NCBI RefSeq assembly: GCF_000743535.1
Contig: NZ_AVCJ01000043.1
Location: forward strand, 1 to 64,000
Length of the DNA: 64,000 nt
From: Arenimonas donghaensis DSM 18148 = HO3-R19
Lineage (GTDB): Bacteria; Pseudomonadota; Gammaproteobacteria; Xanthomonadales; Xanthomonadaceae
Reading direction: 5' to 3'
Shown here: positions 20,106 to 30,118 of the stretch, one piece after another
How positions within the stretch are numbered: position 1 is the first letter of the stretch
Layout: every line of letters starts with the position of its first letter
Translations under genes and position numbers: made by a program
The notes under the pieces: generated by a model
The model's input: the letters and a program-made list of their open reading frames with translations, nothing else
The model's database searches: none
Told to the model about the DNA's origin: nothing

Positions 20106-21139
20106 GGCTGTTCGAACAGGTCGTCGGGGGCCGGGGCCTTGCGCGGGGACTTCAGCCCCAGGTGGGTGTAGGCCTTGTGGGTGGCCATGCGACCCCGGGC
20201 CGAGCGCACCAGGTAGCCCTGCTGGATGAGGTAGGGCTCGATGACGTCCTCGAGGGTACCGCGTTCTTCGCTCAGGGCGGCGGCCAGGGACTCGACGCCG
20301 ACCGGGCCGCCCTCGAAGTTGTCGATGATCATCTGCAGCATGCGCCGGTCGAGCTGGTCGAAACCCTCGCCGTCGATCTTGAGCATGGCCATGGCCTCGT
20401 CGGCCACCGGACGGGTGATGACGCCGCCGGCACGGACCTGGGCGAAGTCGCGCACGCGGCGCAGCAGGCGGTTGGCGATGCGCGGGGTGCCGCGCGAACG
20501 CCGGGCGACTTCCCCGGCGCCATCGGGCGCGCATTCGATGCCCAGGATCTGGGCGCTGCGGCGCACGATGCGGGTCAGCTCCTCGGCGCTGTAGAACTCC
20601 AGGCGCTGGACGATGCCGAAGCGGTCGCGCAGCGGTGCCGTGAGCAGGCCGGCGCGGGTGGTGGCGCCGATCAGGGTGAAGGGCGGCAGGTCGAGCTTGA
20701 TCGAGCGCGCCGCCGGACCCTCGCCGATCATGATGTCGATCTGGAAGTCTTCCATGGCCGGGTACAGCACTTCCTCGACCACCGGCGACAGGCGATGGAT
20801 TTCGTCCACGAACAGGACGTCGTGCGGCTGCAGGTTGGTCAGCAGCGCGGCGAGGTCGCCGGCACGCTCGATCACCGGGCCGGACGTTTGGCGCAGGTTG
20901 ACGCCCAGTTCGTTGGCGATGACGTGGCTGAGCGTGGTCTTGCCCAGGCCGGGCGGGCCGAAGATGAGCACGTGGTCCATGGCCTCGGACCGGCCCTTGG
21001 CGGCCTCGATGGCGATCTTGAGCTGCTCGCGCACCGGCTGCTGGCCCAGGTAGTCGTCCAGCCGCTTGGGCCGGATGCTGGCCTCGGCGAGGTCGTCTTC
21101 GCGGGTGGCGGCGGGGGCGATGACGCGGGTGTCTTCCAT
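20102..21139 (-). CDS. ruvB: RuvB, Holliday-junction branch-migration motor
   Basis: 345 residues from ATG 21139; a TTG two codons further upstream is also in frame. AAA+ ATPase with Walker [10 protein letters not shown], Walker [10 protein letters not shown], sensor 1 [18 protein letters not shown], arginine-finger region and a C-terminal winged helix ([20 protein letters not shown]). It forms hexamers around DNA next to RuvA. It is separated from ruvA by kup, an order also known in other xanthomonads. Confidence 0.97.
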   Translation of the reverse strand: MEDTRVIAPAATREDDLAEASIRPKRLDDYLGQQPVREQLKIAIEAAKGRSEAMDHVLIFGPPGLGKTTLSHVIANELGVNLRQTSGPVIERAGDLAALLTNLQPHDVLFVDEIHRLSPVVEEVLYPAMEDFQIDIMIGEGPAARSIKLDLPPFTLIGATTRAGLLTAPLRDRFGIVQRLEFYSAEELTRIVRRSAQILGIECAPDGAGEVARRSRGTPRIANRLLRRVRDFAQVRAGGVITRPVADEAMAMLKIDGEGFDQLDRRMLQMIIDNFEGGPVGVESLAAALSEERGTLEDVIEPYLIQQGYLVRSARGRMATHKAYTHLGLKSPRKAPAPDDLFEQP

Positions 21140-21186
21140 GGGCAACGATTATGGCAGGGAAGCCCGGCCGTACGCAGGCCGGGCGC

Positions 21187-23076
21187 TCAGATGGCGACCT
21201 GGGTGCCCATTTCCACCAGCCGGTTGCCGGGGATGTGGAAATACTCGGTGGCCGGGGTCGCGTTCCGCGACATGAAAACGAACAGCCGGTCCCGCCACAG
21301 GGCCATGCCCTGGCCCGGACGGGCGACCAGGGTTTCGCGGCTGGCGAAATACGTGGTCTCCAGCGGCGGGAACGCCGGTCCCGGGACGGGCCAGTCGCGC
21401 AGCGCCCGCGGCACGTCCGGGTCCTCCAGGTAGCCAAAGCGCAAGCCCAGGCGCGCAAAGCCGTGCCCGAGGTCAACGTAGGCGACGCGGTCGCCTGCGT
21501 CGGCCCGCGGCACCTCCAGCACTTCCACGCTGAGCAGGACGTTGTATTCGTGCAGGACCTTGTTGTGCTTGAGGTTGTGCAGCATGGCCGGCGGCGTGAA
21601 CTGGTTGGTCGGCGTCAGGAATATCGCGGTGCCCGGCACCCGGATCGGCGGATGCGCGGCCAGGTTGCCGACGAAATCCTCGATGCGCAGGCTGCCGCGG
21701 CCGACCTGGGCACGCACGAGTTCCCGGCCTCGTCGCCAGCTGCGCATCACCGCGAACGCAAGCACCCCCAGGGCCAGCGGGAACCACGCACCCTCGACGA
21801 ACTTGACCACGTTGGCCGAGAAGAACGCGCCCTCGATCACCAGGAACACCGCCGCCAGCGGCCAGACCTGCCAGCCGCGCAGGCGCCACCGGACCTTGGC
21901 CAGGATCACCAGCAGCAGCGTGCTGATGATCATCGTGCCGGTCACCGACACGCCGTAGGCGACCGCCAGGTTGCTGGAACTGCCAAAACCCAGCACCACG
22001 GCGATGACCGCGAACAACATCGCCCGGTTCACCCAGGGCAGGTAGATCTGGCCTTCGCTGTGCGCCGAGGTGTGCACGATCTTCATGCGCGGCAGGTAGC
22101 CCAGCTGGATCGCCTGGCGCACCACCGAAAACGTGCCCGAGAGCAGGGCTTGCGAGGCGATGATCGTGGCCAGCGTGGCCAGCACGATCATCGGGAACAG
22201 CGCCCAGCTCGGCACCAATTCGTAGAACGGATTGGTCACCCTGCCTGGATGCGACAGGATGAAAGCGGCCTGGCCAAAATAGTTGAGCACCAGCGACGGC
22301 AGCACCAGTCCGACCCAGGCCAGGCGGATCGGGAACCGGCCAAAATGGCCCATGTCGGCATACAGCGCCTCGCCGCCGGTCACCGCCAGCACGATCGCCC
22401 CCAGGGCCAGCCAGGCCAACGCCCCGTGGTCGAAGAAAAAGCGCAGCGCCCAGACCGGATTGACCGCCTCGAGCACGGCAGGATGCTGGACGATCTCGAC
22501 CAGGCCAAGGACCGCCAGGGCGAAGAACCACAGGCACGTAACCGGACCAAACACCTGCCCTACCCGCTCGGTGCCGAAGCGCTGCATCGAGAACAACAGC
22601 ACCAGCACCGTCAGGGTGATCGGCAGGACGAAACGCTTGAGCTCGGGCGCCGCGACTTCCAGGCCTTCGACCGCCGAAAGCACGGAGATCGCCGGCGTGA
22701 TGACGCCATCACCGAAAAACAGCGCGGTCCCGAAGATGCCCAGGATGCCGACCGTGTAGGCCATCGGCGCCGCCCGCGGCAGGCTGCGCTGCACCAGCGC
22801 GGTAAGCGCCAGGATGCCACCCTCGCCCTTGTTGTCGGCGCGCATCAGCACGACCACGTACTTGAGCGTGACCACCAGCACCAGCGACCAGAGGATCAGG
22901 GAAACCACGCCCAGGACGTTCTGGGGATCGGGCGCGATCCCGTAGTGCGGCCCGAAGGCTTCCTTGAGCGTGTAAAGCGGGCTGGTGCCGATGTCGCCGA
23001 ACACGACGCCGACTGCGCCGACCACCAGGGGCCAGGTGCGCGGGACCGGGGCACCGGCGTGGGATGAGAGAGTCAT
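21187..23076 (-). CDS. kup: Kup, low-affinity potassium/proton symporter
   Basis: 629 residues (E. coli Kup 622). About twelve transmembrane helices in the first 430 residues, starting with LVVGAVGVVFGDIGTSPLYTLKEAF, the family signature, then NKGEGGILALTAL; the last 190 residues form a soluble cytoplasmic domain (GTAIFLTPTNQFTPPAMLHNLKHN). Imports K+ with protons. It sits inside the ruv gene set, 31 nt after ruvA and 47 nt before ruvB, probably as a passenger on the same transcript; no functional link to recombination is implied. Confidence 0.96.
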   Translation of the reverse strand: MTLSSHAGAPVPRTWPLVVGAVGVVFGDIGTSPLYTLKEAFGPHYGIAPDPQNVLGVVSLILWSLVLVVTLKYVVVLMRADNKGEGGILALTALVQRSLPRAAPMAYTVGILGIFGTALFFGDGVITPAISVLSAVEGLEVAAPELKRFVLPITLTVLVLLFSMQRFGTERVGQVFGPVTCLWFFALAVLGLVEIVQHPAVLEAVNPVWALRFFFDHGALAWLALGAIVLAVTGGEALYADMGHFGRFPIRLAWVGLVLPSLVLNYFGQAAFILSHPGRVTNPFYELVPSWALFPMIVLATLATIIASQALLSGTFSVVRQAIQLGYLPRMKIVHTSAHSEGQIYLPWVNRAMLFAVIAVVLGFGSSSNLAVAYGVSVTGTMIISTLLLVILAKVRWRLRGWQVWPLAAVFLVIEGAFFSANVVKFVEGAWFPLALGVLAFAVMRSWRRGRELVRAQVGRGSLRIEDFVGNLAAHPPIRVPGTAIFLTPTNQFTPPAMLHNLKHNKVLHEYNVLLSVEVLEVPRADAGDRVAYVDLGHGFARLGLRFGYLEDPDVPRALRDWPVPGPAFPPLETTYFASRETLVARPGQGMALWRDRLFVFMSRNATPATEYFHIPGNRLVEMGTQVAI

Positions 23077-23107
23077 GGGGCTGCCCGAAGGCGATGGGGA
23101 GGGGGTG

Positions 23108-23704
23108 TCAGCCGCGCAGCACCGATTTGAGGGCCTTGCGGATGATGTCTTCGGCGCTGTCGCCGGGTTCGGCCTGCTTGAGCATGCGCTGCACCTCGGC
23201 GGGCTTGTAGCCCAGCTGCTGCAGGGCCACCGAGGCTTCGGAGGCCGGGTCGGCCGGCACGGCGCCGGCGGCGCCCCCGAACACCGCCCCGCCGCCGGCG
23301 AAGTCGGCCGCGCGGTCGCGCAGCTCGACGACCATGCGTTCTGCGGTTTTCTTGCCGATGCCGGGGATGCGGGTGAGCGCGGTGATGTCGCCCGATTGCA
23401 CCAGGCGCGCGAACTCGTCGACGCTGGCGCCCGACAGCACCGCCAGGGCGATCTTGGCGCCGACGCCGGTGACCTTCTGGACCTCGCGGAACAGGCGCCG
23501 CTCGCCCTCGGTCAGGAACCCGTAGAGCGCGACGCCGTCTTCCTTGACCGCGTAGTGCGTGGACAGCGTCACTTCCCGGCCCACCTCCGGCAGGTCGTAG
23601 AAGGTGCTCATCGGCGCCGAGAGCTCGTAGCCGACGCCGTTGACGTCCACCATCAGCTGCGGCGGCGACTTGTAGACCAACACACCCTTCAGTCGACCGA
23701 TCAT
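23108..23704 (-). CDS. ruvA: RuvA, Holliday-junction recognition subunit
   Basis: 198 residues. N-terminal OB-fold ([20 protein letters not shown]), two helix-hairpin-helix motifs ([15 protein letters not shown] and [18 protein letters not shown]), a Gly/Ala-rich flexible linker ([19 protein letters not shown]) and domain III that contacts RuvB ([20 protein letters not shown]). The ATG at 23704 overlaps the ruvC stop by 4 nt. Confidence 0.97.
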   Translation of the reverse strand: MIGRLKGVLVYKSPPQLMVDVNGVGYELSAPMSTFYDLPEVGREVTLSTHYAVKEDGVALYGFLTEGERRLFREVQKVTGVGAKIALAVLSGASVDEFARLVQSGDITALTRIPGIGKKTAERMVVELRDRAADFAGGGAVFGGAAGAVPADPASEASVALQQLGYKPAEVQRMLKQAEPGDSAEDIIRKALKSVLRG

Positions 23705-24228
23705 CGGCGTCTCCTCAGCATGGCAGCGGCCAGGCCGGTGCGGCCGGCCGTGGCGCTGGTGTGGGCATGGGTCAGGGCCACCGCCAGCGCGTCGGCGGCA
23801 TCGGCCTGCAGTTTGCGCTCGCCCAGCTGGAGCAAAAGCTTCACCATGTGCTGGACCTGGTCCTTGTCGGCGGCGCCGTTGCCCACCAGCGACTGCTTGA
23901 TCAGCCGCGGCGCGTATTCGTGCACCTGCAGGCCGCGACGGACGACGGTGGCGATGGCGGCGCCGCGGGCATGGCCCAGCTTCAGCGCCGACGTGGCCGA
24001 CTTGGCCATGAACACCGATTCGATCGCCACGACCGTCGGCTTCCATTCGGCAAGCACGTCCTCGAGATCGAACACCAGCTTGCCCAGCCGGGCCGGGAAG
24101 TCGTCGGTGTCCACCAGCAGGTTCAGCGCCTGGCAGTGCACGTAGGCGCACTTGCCGGCCTTGTCCACGTCGACCAGGCCGATGCCGGTGCGCTGCGAGC
24201 CCGGGTCGATGCCGAGGATGCGGGTCAC
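23701..24228 (-). CDS. ruvC: RuvC, Holliday-junction resolvase
   Basis: 175 residues. RNase H-like fold; the four catalytic acids appear as GIDPGSQ (Asp), AIESVF (Glu) and the [13 protein letters not shown] pair (two Asp). The start is a GTG at 24228 whose GTGA overlaps the yebC stop, and the stop overlaps ruvA, so all three are translationally coupled. The basic C-terminus ends AAAMLRRRR. Confidence 0.96.
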   Translation of the reverse strand: MTRILGIDPGSQRTGIGLVDVDKAGKCAYVHCQALNLLVDTDDFPARLGKLVFDLEDVLAEWKPTVVAIESVFMAKSATSALKLGHARGAAIATVVRRGLQVHEYAPRLIKQSLVGNGAADKDQVQHMVKLLLQLGERKLQADAADALAVALTHAHTSATAGRTGLAAAMLRRRR

Positions 24229-24956
24229 GTCCAGGCGACGTCGCCCAGGTCGGCGTTGTGGTAGACGTCCTGGACGTCGTCGAGGTCCTCGAGCATGTCG
24301 AGCATCTTCTTCACCTGCTGCGCGACCTCGCCTTCGACCTTGCTGTCGTTGTCGGCGCGCATCGTGACCTGGGCGTCGAGCGGCACGTGGCCGGCCGCGG
24401 TCATCGCTGCCTTGACTTCGTCGAAGGCCTCCGGCGAGGTCAGCACCTCGATGACGCCGTCCTCGGGGTAGCTGGCGACGTCGTCGGCGCCGGCCTCGAT
24501 GGCGGCTTCGGTGATCGCGTCCTCGTTGCTCTCGGGGCCGAAGCTGAGCACGCCCAGCTTGCGGAACATGAAGGCCACCGAACCATCCGTGCCCAGGTTG
24601 CCGCCGCACTTGTTGAAGGCGTGGCGGACGTCGGCGACGGTGCGCACCTTGTTGTCGGTCAGGCAGTCGACGATGACCGCGACGCCGCCGGGCGCATACC
24701 CCTCGTAGCGGATTTCCTCGTAGCTCACGCCCTCGAGTTCACCGGTGGCCTTCTTGATGGCGCGTTCGATGACGTCGCGGGTCATGTTCACCGCCAGCGC
24801 CTTGTCCACCGCCACGCGCAGGCGCGGGTTGGCCTTGGGGTCGCCGCCCCCCAGGCGCGCGGCCGTGGAGATCTCGCGGATCACCTTGGTGAAAACCTTG
24901 CCGCGCTTGGCGTCCTGGGCGTTCTTGCGCCCTTCGATGGCCATCAATCTGCCCAT
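24225..24956 (-). CDS. yebC: YebC/PmpR family regulator, TACO1-like
   Basis: 243 residues from ATG 24956. The N-terminus [22 protein letters not shown] is the xanthomonad form of the YebC start; the conserved DAKRGK, AAR.GGGDP and [14 protein letters not shown] segments are all present. Family members help translate difficult proline stretches and some act as transcription regulators; which applies here is unknown. The usual neighbour of ruvCAB. GAAGAG about 9 nt before the ATG may be the ribosome-binding site. Confidence 0.95.
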   Translation of the reverse strand: MGRLMAIEGRKNAQDAKRGKVFTKVIREISTAARLGGGDPKANPRLRVAVDKALAVNMTRDVIERAIKKATGELEGVSYEEIRYEGYAPGGVAVIVDCLTDNKVRTVADVRHAFNKCGGNLGTDGSVAFMFRKLGVLSFGPESNEDAITEAAIEAGADDVASYPEDGVIEVLTSPEAFDEVKAAMTAAGHVPLDAQVTMRADNDSKVEGEVAQQVKKMLDMLEDLDDVQDVYHNADLGDVAWT

Positions 24957-25022
24957 GGAACCCAACTCTTCATGCAGTGGCGAAGCCGCGATTATACGGC
25001 CCGCCCCACGCAAGGCGCGGAT

Positions 25023-25658
25023 TCAGGCCGGGAAGCGGCCGTCGCGCAGGTAGCCCGCCGCCAGGTCGGCCACGCGCCGGTCGAGCAGCAGGCCGGTATG
25101 GCTGTCGGGCAATACCCGGTGGTCGGCCAGGCCGGGCAGCCGGGTTTCCCACACCGCCACGGTGCCGTCGTTGAGTCCGTCGAAGTCGCCGAACAGCTTG
25201 CCCAGCCCCACCGGCTTGCTGCCGGCGATCACCGCCACTTCGCGCCCCGCCGGCAGGGCGGCCAGGCCGCTGCGCAAGAGGGTACCGCTGCGCCCGAGCC
25301 AGAACCCCAGGTGGTGCCTGGCCAAGCCGCGCGCCGCACCCGAGCCAGCCAGCGGCGAGCCCAGGCACAGCACGCGACCCGGCGGCAGGCCGGCATAGCT
25401 GGCGACGGTTTCCAGGGCCACCAGGCCGCCCAGGCTATGGCCCACCAGGTGCACCGGGCCGTCGTCCAGGGCCAGCAGGCGCCGGGCCAGCTTGTCGACG
25501 CTGGGCGCGGGCCCGTGCCACAGGCTGGCGTAGTCGAAGACTTCGGCGCGGTAGCCGAAACCGCGCAGGCGCCGGGCCAGCGGCCACAGCGTCAGGCCGC
25601 GCATCCAGACGCCGTGCAGCAGGATGACGCGGTCGCCGGTGGCCTCCGCGCGCGCCAG
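25023..25658 (-). CDS. alpha/beta hydrolase (lipase-like), probable CTG start
   Basis: 211 residues if read from a CTG at 25658. Elements of the fold: oxyanion-hole segment VILLHGVWMRG (about 11-21), nucleophile GHSLGG with Ser near 75, and a late His in PDSHTGLL. The only ATG (25604) falls after the HG motif and would delete the first strand, so it is unlikely to be the true start. No ATG, GTG or TTG lies in frame upstream; the CTG, 5 nt after the aspS stop and preceded at a good distance by AAGGA, is the best candidate. Substrate unknown. It is probably cotranscribed with aspS. Confidence 0.72.
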   Translation of the reverse strand: MARAEATGDRVILLHGVWMRGLTLWPLARRLRGFGYRAEVFDYASLWHGPAPSVDKLARRLLALDDGPVHLVGHSLGGLVALETVASYAGLPPGRVLCLGSPLAGSGAARGLARHHLGFWLGRSGTLLRSGLAALPAGREVAVIAGSKPVGLGKLFGDFDGLNDGTVAVWETRLPGLADHRVLPDSHTGLLLDRRVADLAAGYLRDGRFPA

Positions 25659-25662
25659 GGCC

Positions 25663-27438
25663 TCAGTCCTTCGGCACCGTGGCCTTGGGCACCGCCCGCA
25701 CGTGCACTTCGGCCAGCTGCACCTCCGGCACCGGCGACGGCGCGCCGGTCATCAGGCACTGGGCGGTGGTGGTCTTGGGGAAGGCGATGACGTCGCGGAT
25801 CGATTCGGTGCCGGCCATCAGCGCGGCGATGCGATCGATGCCGAAGGCGATGCCGCCGTGCGGCGGCGCGCCGTAGCGCAGCGCGTCGAGCAGGAAGCCG
25901 AACTTGGCCTCGGCCTCCTGCGCACCGATGCCCAGCAGGTCGAAGACCGCGCTCTGCATGTCCGGGCGGTGGATACGGATGGAGCCGCCGCCGATTTCAT
26001 TGCCGTTGAGCACCATGTCGTAGCCGCGGGAGACCGCGATGCGGGCATTGGCCTTGAGCTCGGAAATGTCGTCGATCGCCGGCGCGGTGAACGGGTGGTG
26101 CAAGGCGACGTAGCGGCTTTCTTCCTCGTCCCACTCGAACATCGGGAAGTCGGTGACCCACAGCGGCTTCCAGGTGCTTTCGACCAGGCCGAAGTCCTTG
26201 CCGGCCTTCAGGCGCACTGCGCCCATGAAGTCGCAGACCTTGTTGTAGGCACCGGCACCGAAGAACACCATGTCGCCGGCCTGGGCACCGGTGGCCTGCA
26301 GCAGCGCGGCGAAGGCGGATTCGTCGAAGAACTTGGCGATCGGGGAATTGACCGCACCCGACTCATCGAGCTTGGCGTAGGCCAGGCCCTTGGCGCCGTA
26401 CTTGGCGGCGTGCGCGCCGTACTCGTCGATCTGCTTGCGGCTCAGCGCAGCGCCGCCGGGGATGCGCAGCGCGGCGACGCGGCCGCCGTCTTCGTTGGCG
26501 GCGTCGGCAAAGACCTTGAAACCACAGTCCTTGACCAGTTCGGCCACGTCCACCAGTTCGAGCGGGATGCGCAGGTCGGGCTTGTCCGAACCGAAGCGGC
26601 GCATGGCCTCGGCCCAGGTCAGGCGCGGGAACTGCGCGTCGAGTTCGACGTCGATCACGTCCTTGAAGACCTCGCGGATCATGCCTTCCACGGCGTCCTG
26701 CACGTCGCGCTCGGACACCCAGGCGAACTCCATGTCCAGCTGGGTGAACTCGAGCTGGCGGTCGGCACGCAGGGCTTCGTCGCGGAAACAGCGGGCGATC
26801 TGGTAGTAGCGGTCGAAGCCCGCCACCATGAGGATCTGCTTGAACAACTGCGGCGACTGCGGCAGCGCGTAGAACTCACCCGGATGCAGGCGCGCTGGCA
26901 CCAGGAAGTCGCGCGCGCCTTCGGGCGTGGCCTTGGTGAGGATGGGCGTCTCGATGTCCTGGAAGCCACGCGCGTCCAGCCAGCGGCGCAGCGACTGCAC
27001 CAGCCGGATGCGGGTGCGCATCATCTTCTGCATTTCCGGGCGGCGCAGGTCGAGGTAGCGATACTTGAGGCGGATGTCCTCGCCGGCGTTTTCGTGCGCG
27101 TGGAAAGGCAGCGGTTCGGCCTTGTTGAGCACTTCGATGTCGGTGGCGACGACTTCTACCTTGCCGGTGCGGATGCGGTCGTTGACCGCGTGGCGCGCGC
27201 GCACGACGCCGGTGATGCGCAGGCAATCCTCGTAGCCGACGTCGGCGGCGGCCTTGACCACCGCGGCGTTGCCCTGCGCGTCGGACGGTTCGGCGACGAC
27301 CTGGACGATGCCTTCGTGGTCACGCAGGTCGATGAAGCAGACGCCACCCAGGTCGCGGGCGACGTCGGCCCAGCCGCAGAGGGTGACGGTCTGGCCGATC
27401 ATGGACTCGTCCACGAGGCCGCAGTAATGGCTGCGCAT
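25663..27438 (-). CDS. aspS: AspS, aspartyl-tRNA synthetase
   Basis: 591 residues from ATG 27438 (E. coli 590), preceded by CGGAG at 7 nt; a further in-frame ATG six codons upstream is less likely. Class II enzyme: N-terminal OB-fold for the anticodon ([20 protein letters not shown]), motif 2 with [23 protein letters not shown], the bacterial GAD insertion (about 290-420), motif 3 at the end ([16 protein letters not shown]). Charges tRNA-Asp. It heads the long minus-strand array, with a REP doublet in its upstream region. Confidence 0.97.
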   Translation of the reverse strand: MRSHYCGLVDESMIGQTVTLCGWADVARDLGGVCFIDLRDHEGIVQVVAEPSDAQGNAAVVKAAADVGYEDCLRITGVVRARHAVNDRIRTGKVEVVATDIEVLNKAEPLPFHAHENAGEDIRLKYRYLDLRRPEMQKMMRTRIRLVQSLRRWLDARGFQDIETPILTKATPEGARDFLVPARLHPGEFYALPQSPQLFKQILMVAGFDRYYQIARCFRDEALRADRQLEFTQLDMEFAWVSERDVQDAVEGMIREVFKDVIDVELDAQFPRLTWAEAMRRFGSDKPDLRIPLELVDVAELVKDCGFKVFADAANEDGGRVAALRIPGGAALSRKQIDEYGAHAAKYGAKGLAYAKLDESGAVNSPIAKFFDESAFAALLQATGAQAGDMVFFGAGAYNKVCDFMGAVRLKAGKDFGLVESTWKPLWVTDFPMFEWDEEESRYVALHHPFTAPAIDDISELKANARIAVSRGYDMVLNGNEIGGGSIRIHRPDMQSAVFDLLGIGAQEAEAKFGFLLDALRYGAPPHGGIAFGIDRIAALMAGTESIRDVIAFPKTTTAQCLMTGAPSPVPEVQLAEVHVRAVPKATVPKD

Positions 27439-27544
27439 GCTGGCTCCGGAAATCATGGCGCGAGGGCGGGAATCCGCCCCCGGAAAAGCCCGTAATGGTA
27501 GGTCCTGGGCGATGCTCCGGCAAATCCCGGCCGTTCCGGACCCG

Positions 27545-27623
27545 TGCAGGAGCGCCTTCAGGCGCGAAGTGCTTCTTTGCCAATGGCAAAGTCAAAAGAA
27601 TCGCGCCTGAAGGCGCTCCTACA
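27545..27623. repeat. REP doublet (79 nt), family A, inverted orientation
   Basis: Same length as the other three doublets, but the interior (TTCTTTGCCAATGGCAAAG) reads in the opposite direction. The first arm has TGCAGG where the others have TGTAGG. It lies between the aspS start and the 3' end of the lipoprotein gene at 27639, so unlike the others it is in a promoter-side position for one neighbour. Confidence 0.9.
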
Positions 27624-27638
27624 AGGTGGTTGTGCGGG

Positions 27639-28313
27639 TCAGTCGTGGCCCCAGGGGGCCGGTGGCGGCTCGACCGGCTGGCTGAGGTCGAATTCGACCT
27701 GGAACAGGCGGCCGCCGGGGCGGGAGAGCTCGTAGAGGAAACGCTTGCCCGGCTCGATTTCCATGGCCCAGGTGTTCTGGATCGAGGCCTTGAGGCCCTC
27801 GCGGCCGAACATCGCCACCGATTCGGCATCCACCGGGAAACTCTGGCGCACCGCCGTCCCGGCGTCTTCGCTGTTGCCGCCGTACAGGGTCACCGGGTCC
27901 GGGCTGCCGTCCTGGTGGCGGTGGTCGTGCTTGAGGCGCAGGCCGGTCCCGGTGCGGGTGATGATCCACGTCCGGGAGTGGTCGTCCCCGACATGGAACG
28001 GCACTTTCAGCTCACCGGGCTCGCAGCTGCGCACGTGCATCACCAGCGGCTTGCCCTTGAACGGGTCATCACCCTCCGGCGGCGGCACGTCGGCGACGAT
28101 GCGGCCGGCGAATGCCTGGCCGCAGTGCCTGGCCAGGCGCTTCATGAAGGCGTCCGCCGGCGCCAGCCTCGCGGTTTCCCCGGCAAGTGCGCCGGCATCG
28201 GGGCGGGCCTGGACCCGGGCCGTGTCGGCCTCGGGCTCGGCGGCACAGCCAGCGAGCACGAACAGGGACGGGAGCAACAGGTGCGGAAGCGTGCGGCGCA
28301 GGTTCGTCTTCAT
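27639..28313 (-). CDS. lipoprotein of unknown function
   Basis: 224 residues. Signal peptide with lipobox VLAGC (MKTNLRRTLPHLLLPSLFVLAGC). The mature protein has no repeats or transmembrane segments. Recognisable stretches are HCGQAFAGRIVADVPPPEGDDPFKGK, FHVGDDHSRTWIITRTGTGLRLKHDHRHQDG and GRLFQVEFDLSQP, which look like a beta-rich fold. Similar proteins are annotated only as hypothetical in xanthomonads, as far as I recall. It is downstream of the FmdB-type gene on the same strand, 40 nt away. Confidence 0.75.
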   Translation of the reverse strand: MKTNLRRTLPHLLLPSLFVLAGCAAEPEADTARVQARPDAGALAGETARLAPADAFMKRLARHCGQAFAGRIVADVPPPEGDDPFKGKPLVMHVRSCEPGELKVPFHVGDDHSRTWIITRTGTGLRLKHDHRHQDGSPDPVTLYGGNSEDAGTAVRQSFPVDAESVAMFGREGLKASIQNTWAMEIEPGKRFLYELSRPGGRLFQVEFDLSQPVEPPPAPWGHD

Positions 28314-28353
28314 GCACCGACCGTACCCCGGGCCCGCGAAAGCGGGCAAGGCC

Positions 28354-28674
28354 TCAGGCCGCGGGCTTGCTGCCGGACCCACCCTCGGCCTTGGCCGGTG
28401 CCGGTTTGGCGTCGCCCTTGGCCGCGGCCGCCGGCTCGGGCTTGCTGGCCGGCTTGTCGCCGGCGTCGGCGAGGTTGCGCTTCTTGTCGCCGTCCTTCTT
28501 GAAGTCGGTTTCGTACCAGCCGGCGCCGGCCAGGCGGAAGCTGGGCGCCGTGAGCTGGCGGCGGACCTGCGCCTGGCCGCATTCGGGGCAGTCGGTGGGG
28601 TCGGCATCGGACAGCTTCTGCAGCCGGTCGAAGGCGTGGCCGCAGGCGCTGCATTCGAAGGCGTAGATGGGCAT
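28354..28674 (-). CDS. FmdB-type zinc-ribbon protein
   Basis: 106 residues. N-terminal zinc ribbon: MPIYAFECSACGHAFDRLQK and DCPECGQAQVRR give two CxxC pairs, with FmdB-family PIYAFEC at the very start. Then TAPSFRLAGAGWYETDFKK, also usual in this family, and a low-complexity Lys/Ala/Pro tail rich in KPAPAKAEGG. FmdB-like proteins are putative regulators or metal-binding proteins; their exact job is unclear. In many proteobacteria the gene lies just upstream of aspS; here a lipoprotein gene and a REP doublet come in between. Confidence 0.88.
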   Translation of the reverse strand: MPIYAFECSACGHAFDRLQKLSDADPTDCPECGQAQVRRQLTAPSFRLAGAGWYETDFKKDGDKKRNLADAGDKPASKPEPAAAAKGDAKPAPAKAEGGSGSKPAA

Positions 28675-28794
28675 GGCTCTCAATCCGTGGAAGCAGCTGG
28701 GGGACCGCGCATTAGTGGGGGGACGGGCCCCGGATTCAAGCCCCGGGCCCGGCCCGGACCGGCAAGCACCTGAATGCTGTCGATTTTTTCCATT

Positions 28795-28813
28795 CATATC
28801 AATATGTTAGAAT
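28795..28813 (+). promoter_or_regulatory. AT-rich promoter of ycaD-ggpPS with small palindrome
   Basis: In very GC-rich surroundings this patch reads CATATCAATATG (arms CATAT/ATATG) directly against TTAGAAT, whose TAGAAT (28808-28813) fits a -10 box. No good -35 is seen 16-18 nt upstream (only T-rich TTTTTTCC), so an activator or an alternative stress sigma factor is plausible. The ATG follows 29 nt later after ATTGGAG. Confidence 0.45.
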
Positions 28814-28841
28814 CCCGCGCTGTTTCGCGATTGGAGTTCCG

Positions 28842-30098
28842 ATGATCCGCGTGGTCCTGCCGCTGGCCGCCCTGCTGGCGGGCGTGGCGCTGCTGCTGGC
28901 CGGCAGCGGCCTGCTGGGCACCCTGCTGGCCGTGCGCGGCAGCCTGGAAGGCTTCGACGGCCGCACCCTGGGCCTGGTGATGTCCGGCTACTTCGCGGGT
29001 TTTTTCGTCGGCACGTTCCTGGCACCCATGCTGATCCGGCGCATCGGCCATGTCCGGACCTTCGCGTTCTGCGCCGGCCTGGCCGCGATCGCGGTGCTGC
29101 TGCACCCGATCTTCGTCAACGCCCCGGCCTGGTTCGGGCTGCGGGTGCTCACCGGCATCGCCCTGGTCGGCCTGTACACGGTCATCGAGAGCTGGCTCAA
29201 CGCCCAGCCCGATCCGGCCCTGCGCGGCCGGGTGTTCACCCTGTACATGGCGGTGAACCTGGGCGCGATCGCCGTCGGCCAGCTGCTGCTGGGCCTGGGC
29301 GAAGACGGCGGCTTCATGCTTTTCAGCCTGGTGGCGATCCTGATCTGCGCCTCGGCGCTTCCGGTCACGCTGACCCGACTGGCCCAGCCGAGCATCCCGG
29401 ACACCCCGCGGCTGGGCCTGCGCAAGCTGTACGCGGTGGCGCCCGCGGCGACGCTGGCGGCGGGCATCTCCGGCCTGGCGATGGGCGCGTTCTGGGGCCT
29501 GGGCCCGCTGTATGCCGGCCAGATCGGCTTCGACCGCGAGGGCGTTTCGCACTTCATGATCGCCACCATCCTGGGCGGGGCCTTGTTGCAATACCCCATC
29601 GGCCGCCTGTCGGACCGGGTCGATCGCCGGATCGGCCTGGCCCTGGTTTGCCTGGTGGCCGCCGCGGTCGCGCTGTTGGCGCTGCTGGCGGGAGACTGGG
29701 GGCGCTGGCCGGTGTACGGCCTGTTCTTCGCGTTCGGCGGCATGGCGTTTTCGATCTACCCGATGAGCGTGGCGCACATGCTCGACACCCTGGCGCCGGA
29801 AAACCTGCTCTCGGGCTGCTCGAGCCTGCTGCTGGTGCATGGCATCGGCGCCGCCCTGGGCCCGGCGATCGCCGGCGAGCTGATGACGCGCAACGGCCCG
29901 GGGGCCCTGCCCGCCTATTTCGCGGCGGTGCTGGCGGCGCTGGCGGCCTTCCTGCTGCTGCGCCTGGCCGCGCGCCGCGGCCGGGCCCACCCCGCCCCCT
30001 TCCATCCGATGCTACGCACTACCCCGGGCGCGCTTGAACTGCTGCCGGAAACCCAGTCGGAGGCCGACCCGGCCTCCCCCGACAAGGAAACCTATTGA
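28842..30098 (+). CDS. YcaD-type MFS transporter
   Basis: 418 residues, about twelve transmembrane helices, no signal peptide. Major facilitator signatures: LIRRIGHVRTF after helix 2, SWLNAQPDPALRGRVFTLYMAVNLGAIAVGQ and RLSDRVDRRIGLAL after helix 8. The C-terminal 45 residues are cytoplasmic. The substrate is not proved; coupling to ggpPS (4-nt overlap if the TTG at 30095 is used) suggests export, import or retention of glucosylglycerol or a precursor. Stenotrophomonas rhizophila carries ycaD beside ggpPS in the same way, from published work as I recall it. GGAG lies 5 nt before the ATG. Confidence 0.85.
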   Translation: MIRVVLPLAALLAGVALLLAGSGLLGTLLAVRGSLEGFDGRTLGLVMSGYFAGFFVGTFLAPMLIRRIGHVRTFAFCAGLAAIAVLLHPIFVNAPAWFGLRVLTGIALVGLYTVIESWLNAQPDPALRGRVFTLYMAVNLGAIAVGQLLLGLGEDGGFMLFSLVAILICASALPVTLTRLAQPSIPDTPRLGLRKLYAVAPAATLAAGISGLAMGAFWGLGPLYAGQIGFDREGVSHFMIATILGGALLQYPIGRLSDRVDRRIGLALVCLVAAAVALLALLAGDWGRWPVYGLFFAFGGMAFSIYPMSVAHMLDTLAPENLLSGCSSLLLVHGIGAALGPAIAGELMTRNGPGALPAYFAAVLAALAAFLLLRLAARRGRAHPAPFHPMLRTTPGALELLPETQSEADPASPDKETY

Positions 30099-30118
30099 GC
30101 AACCAGAAAGGCGATTCC

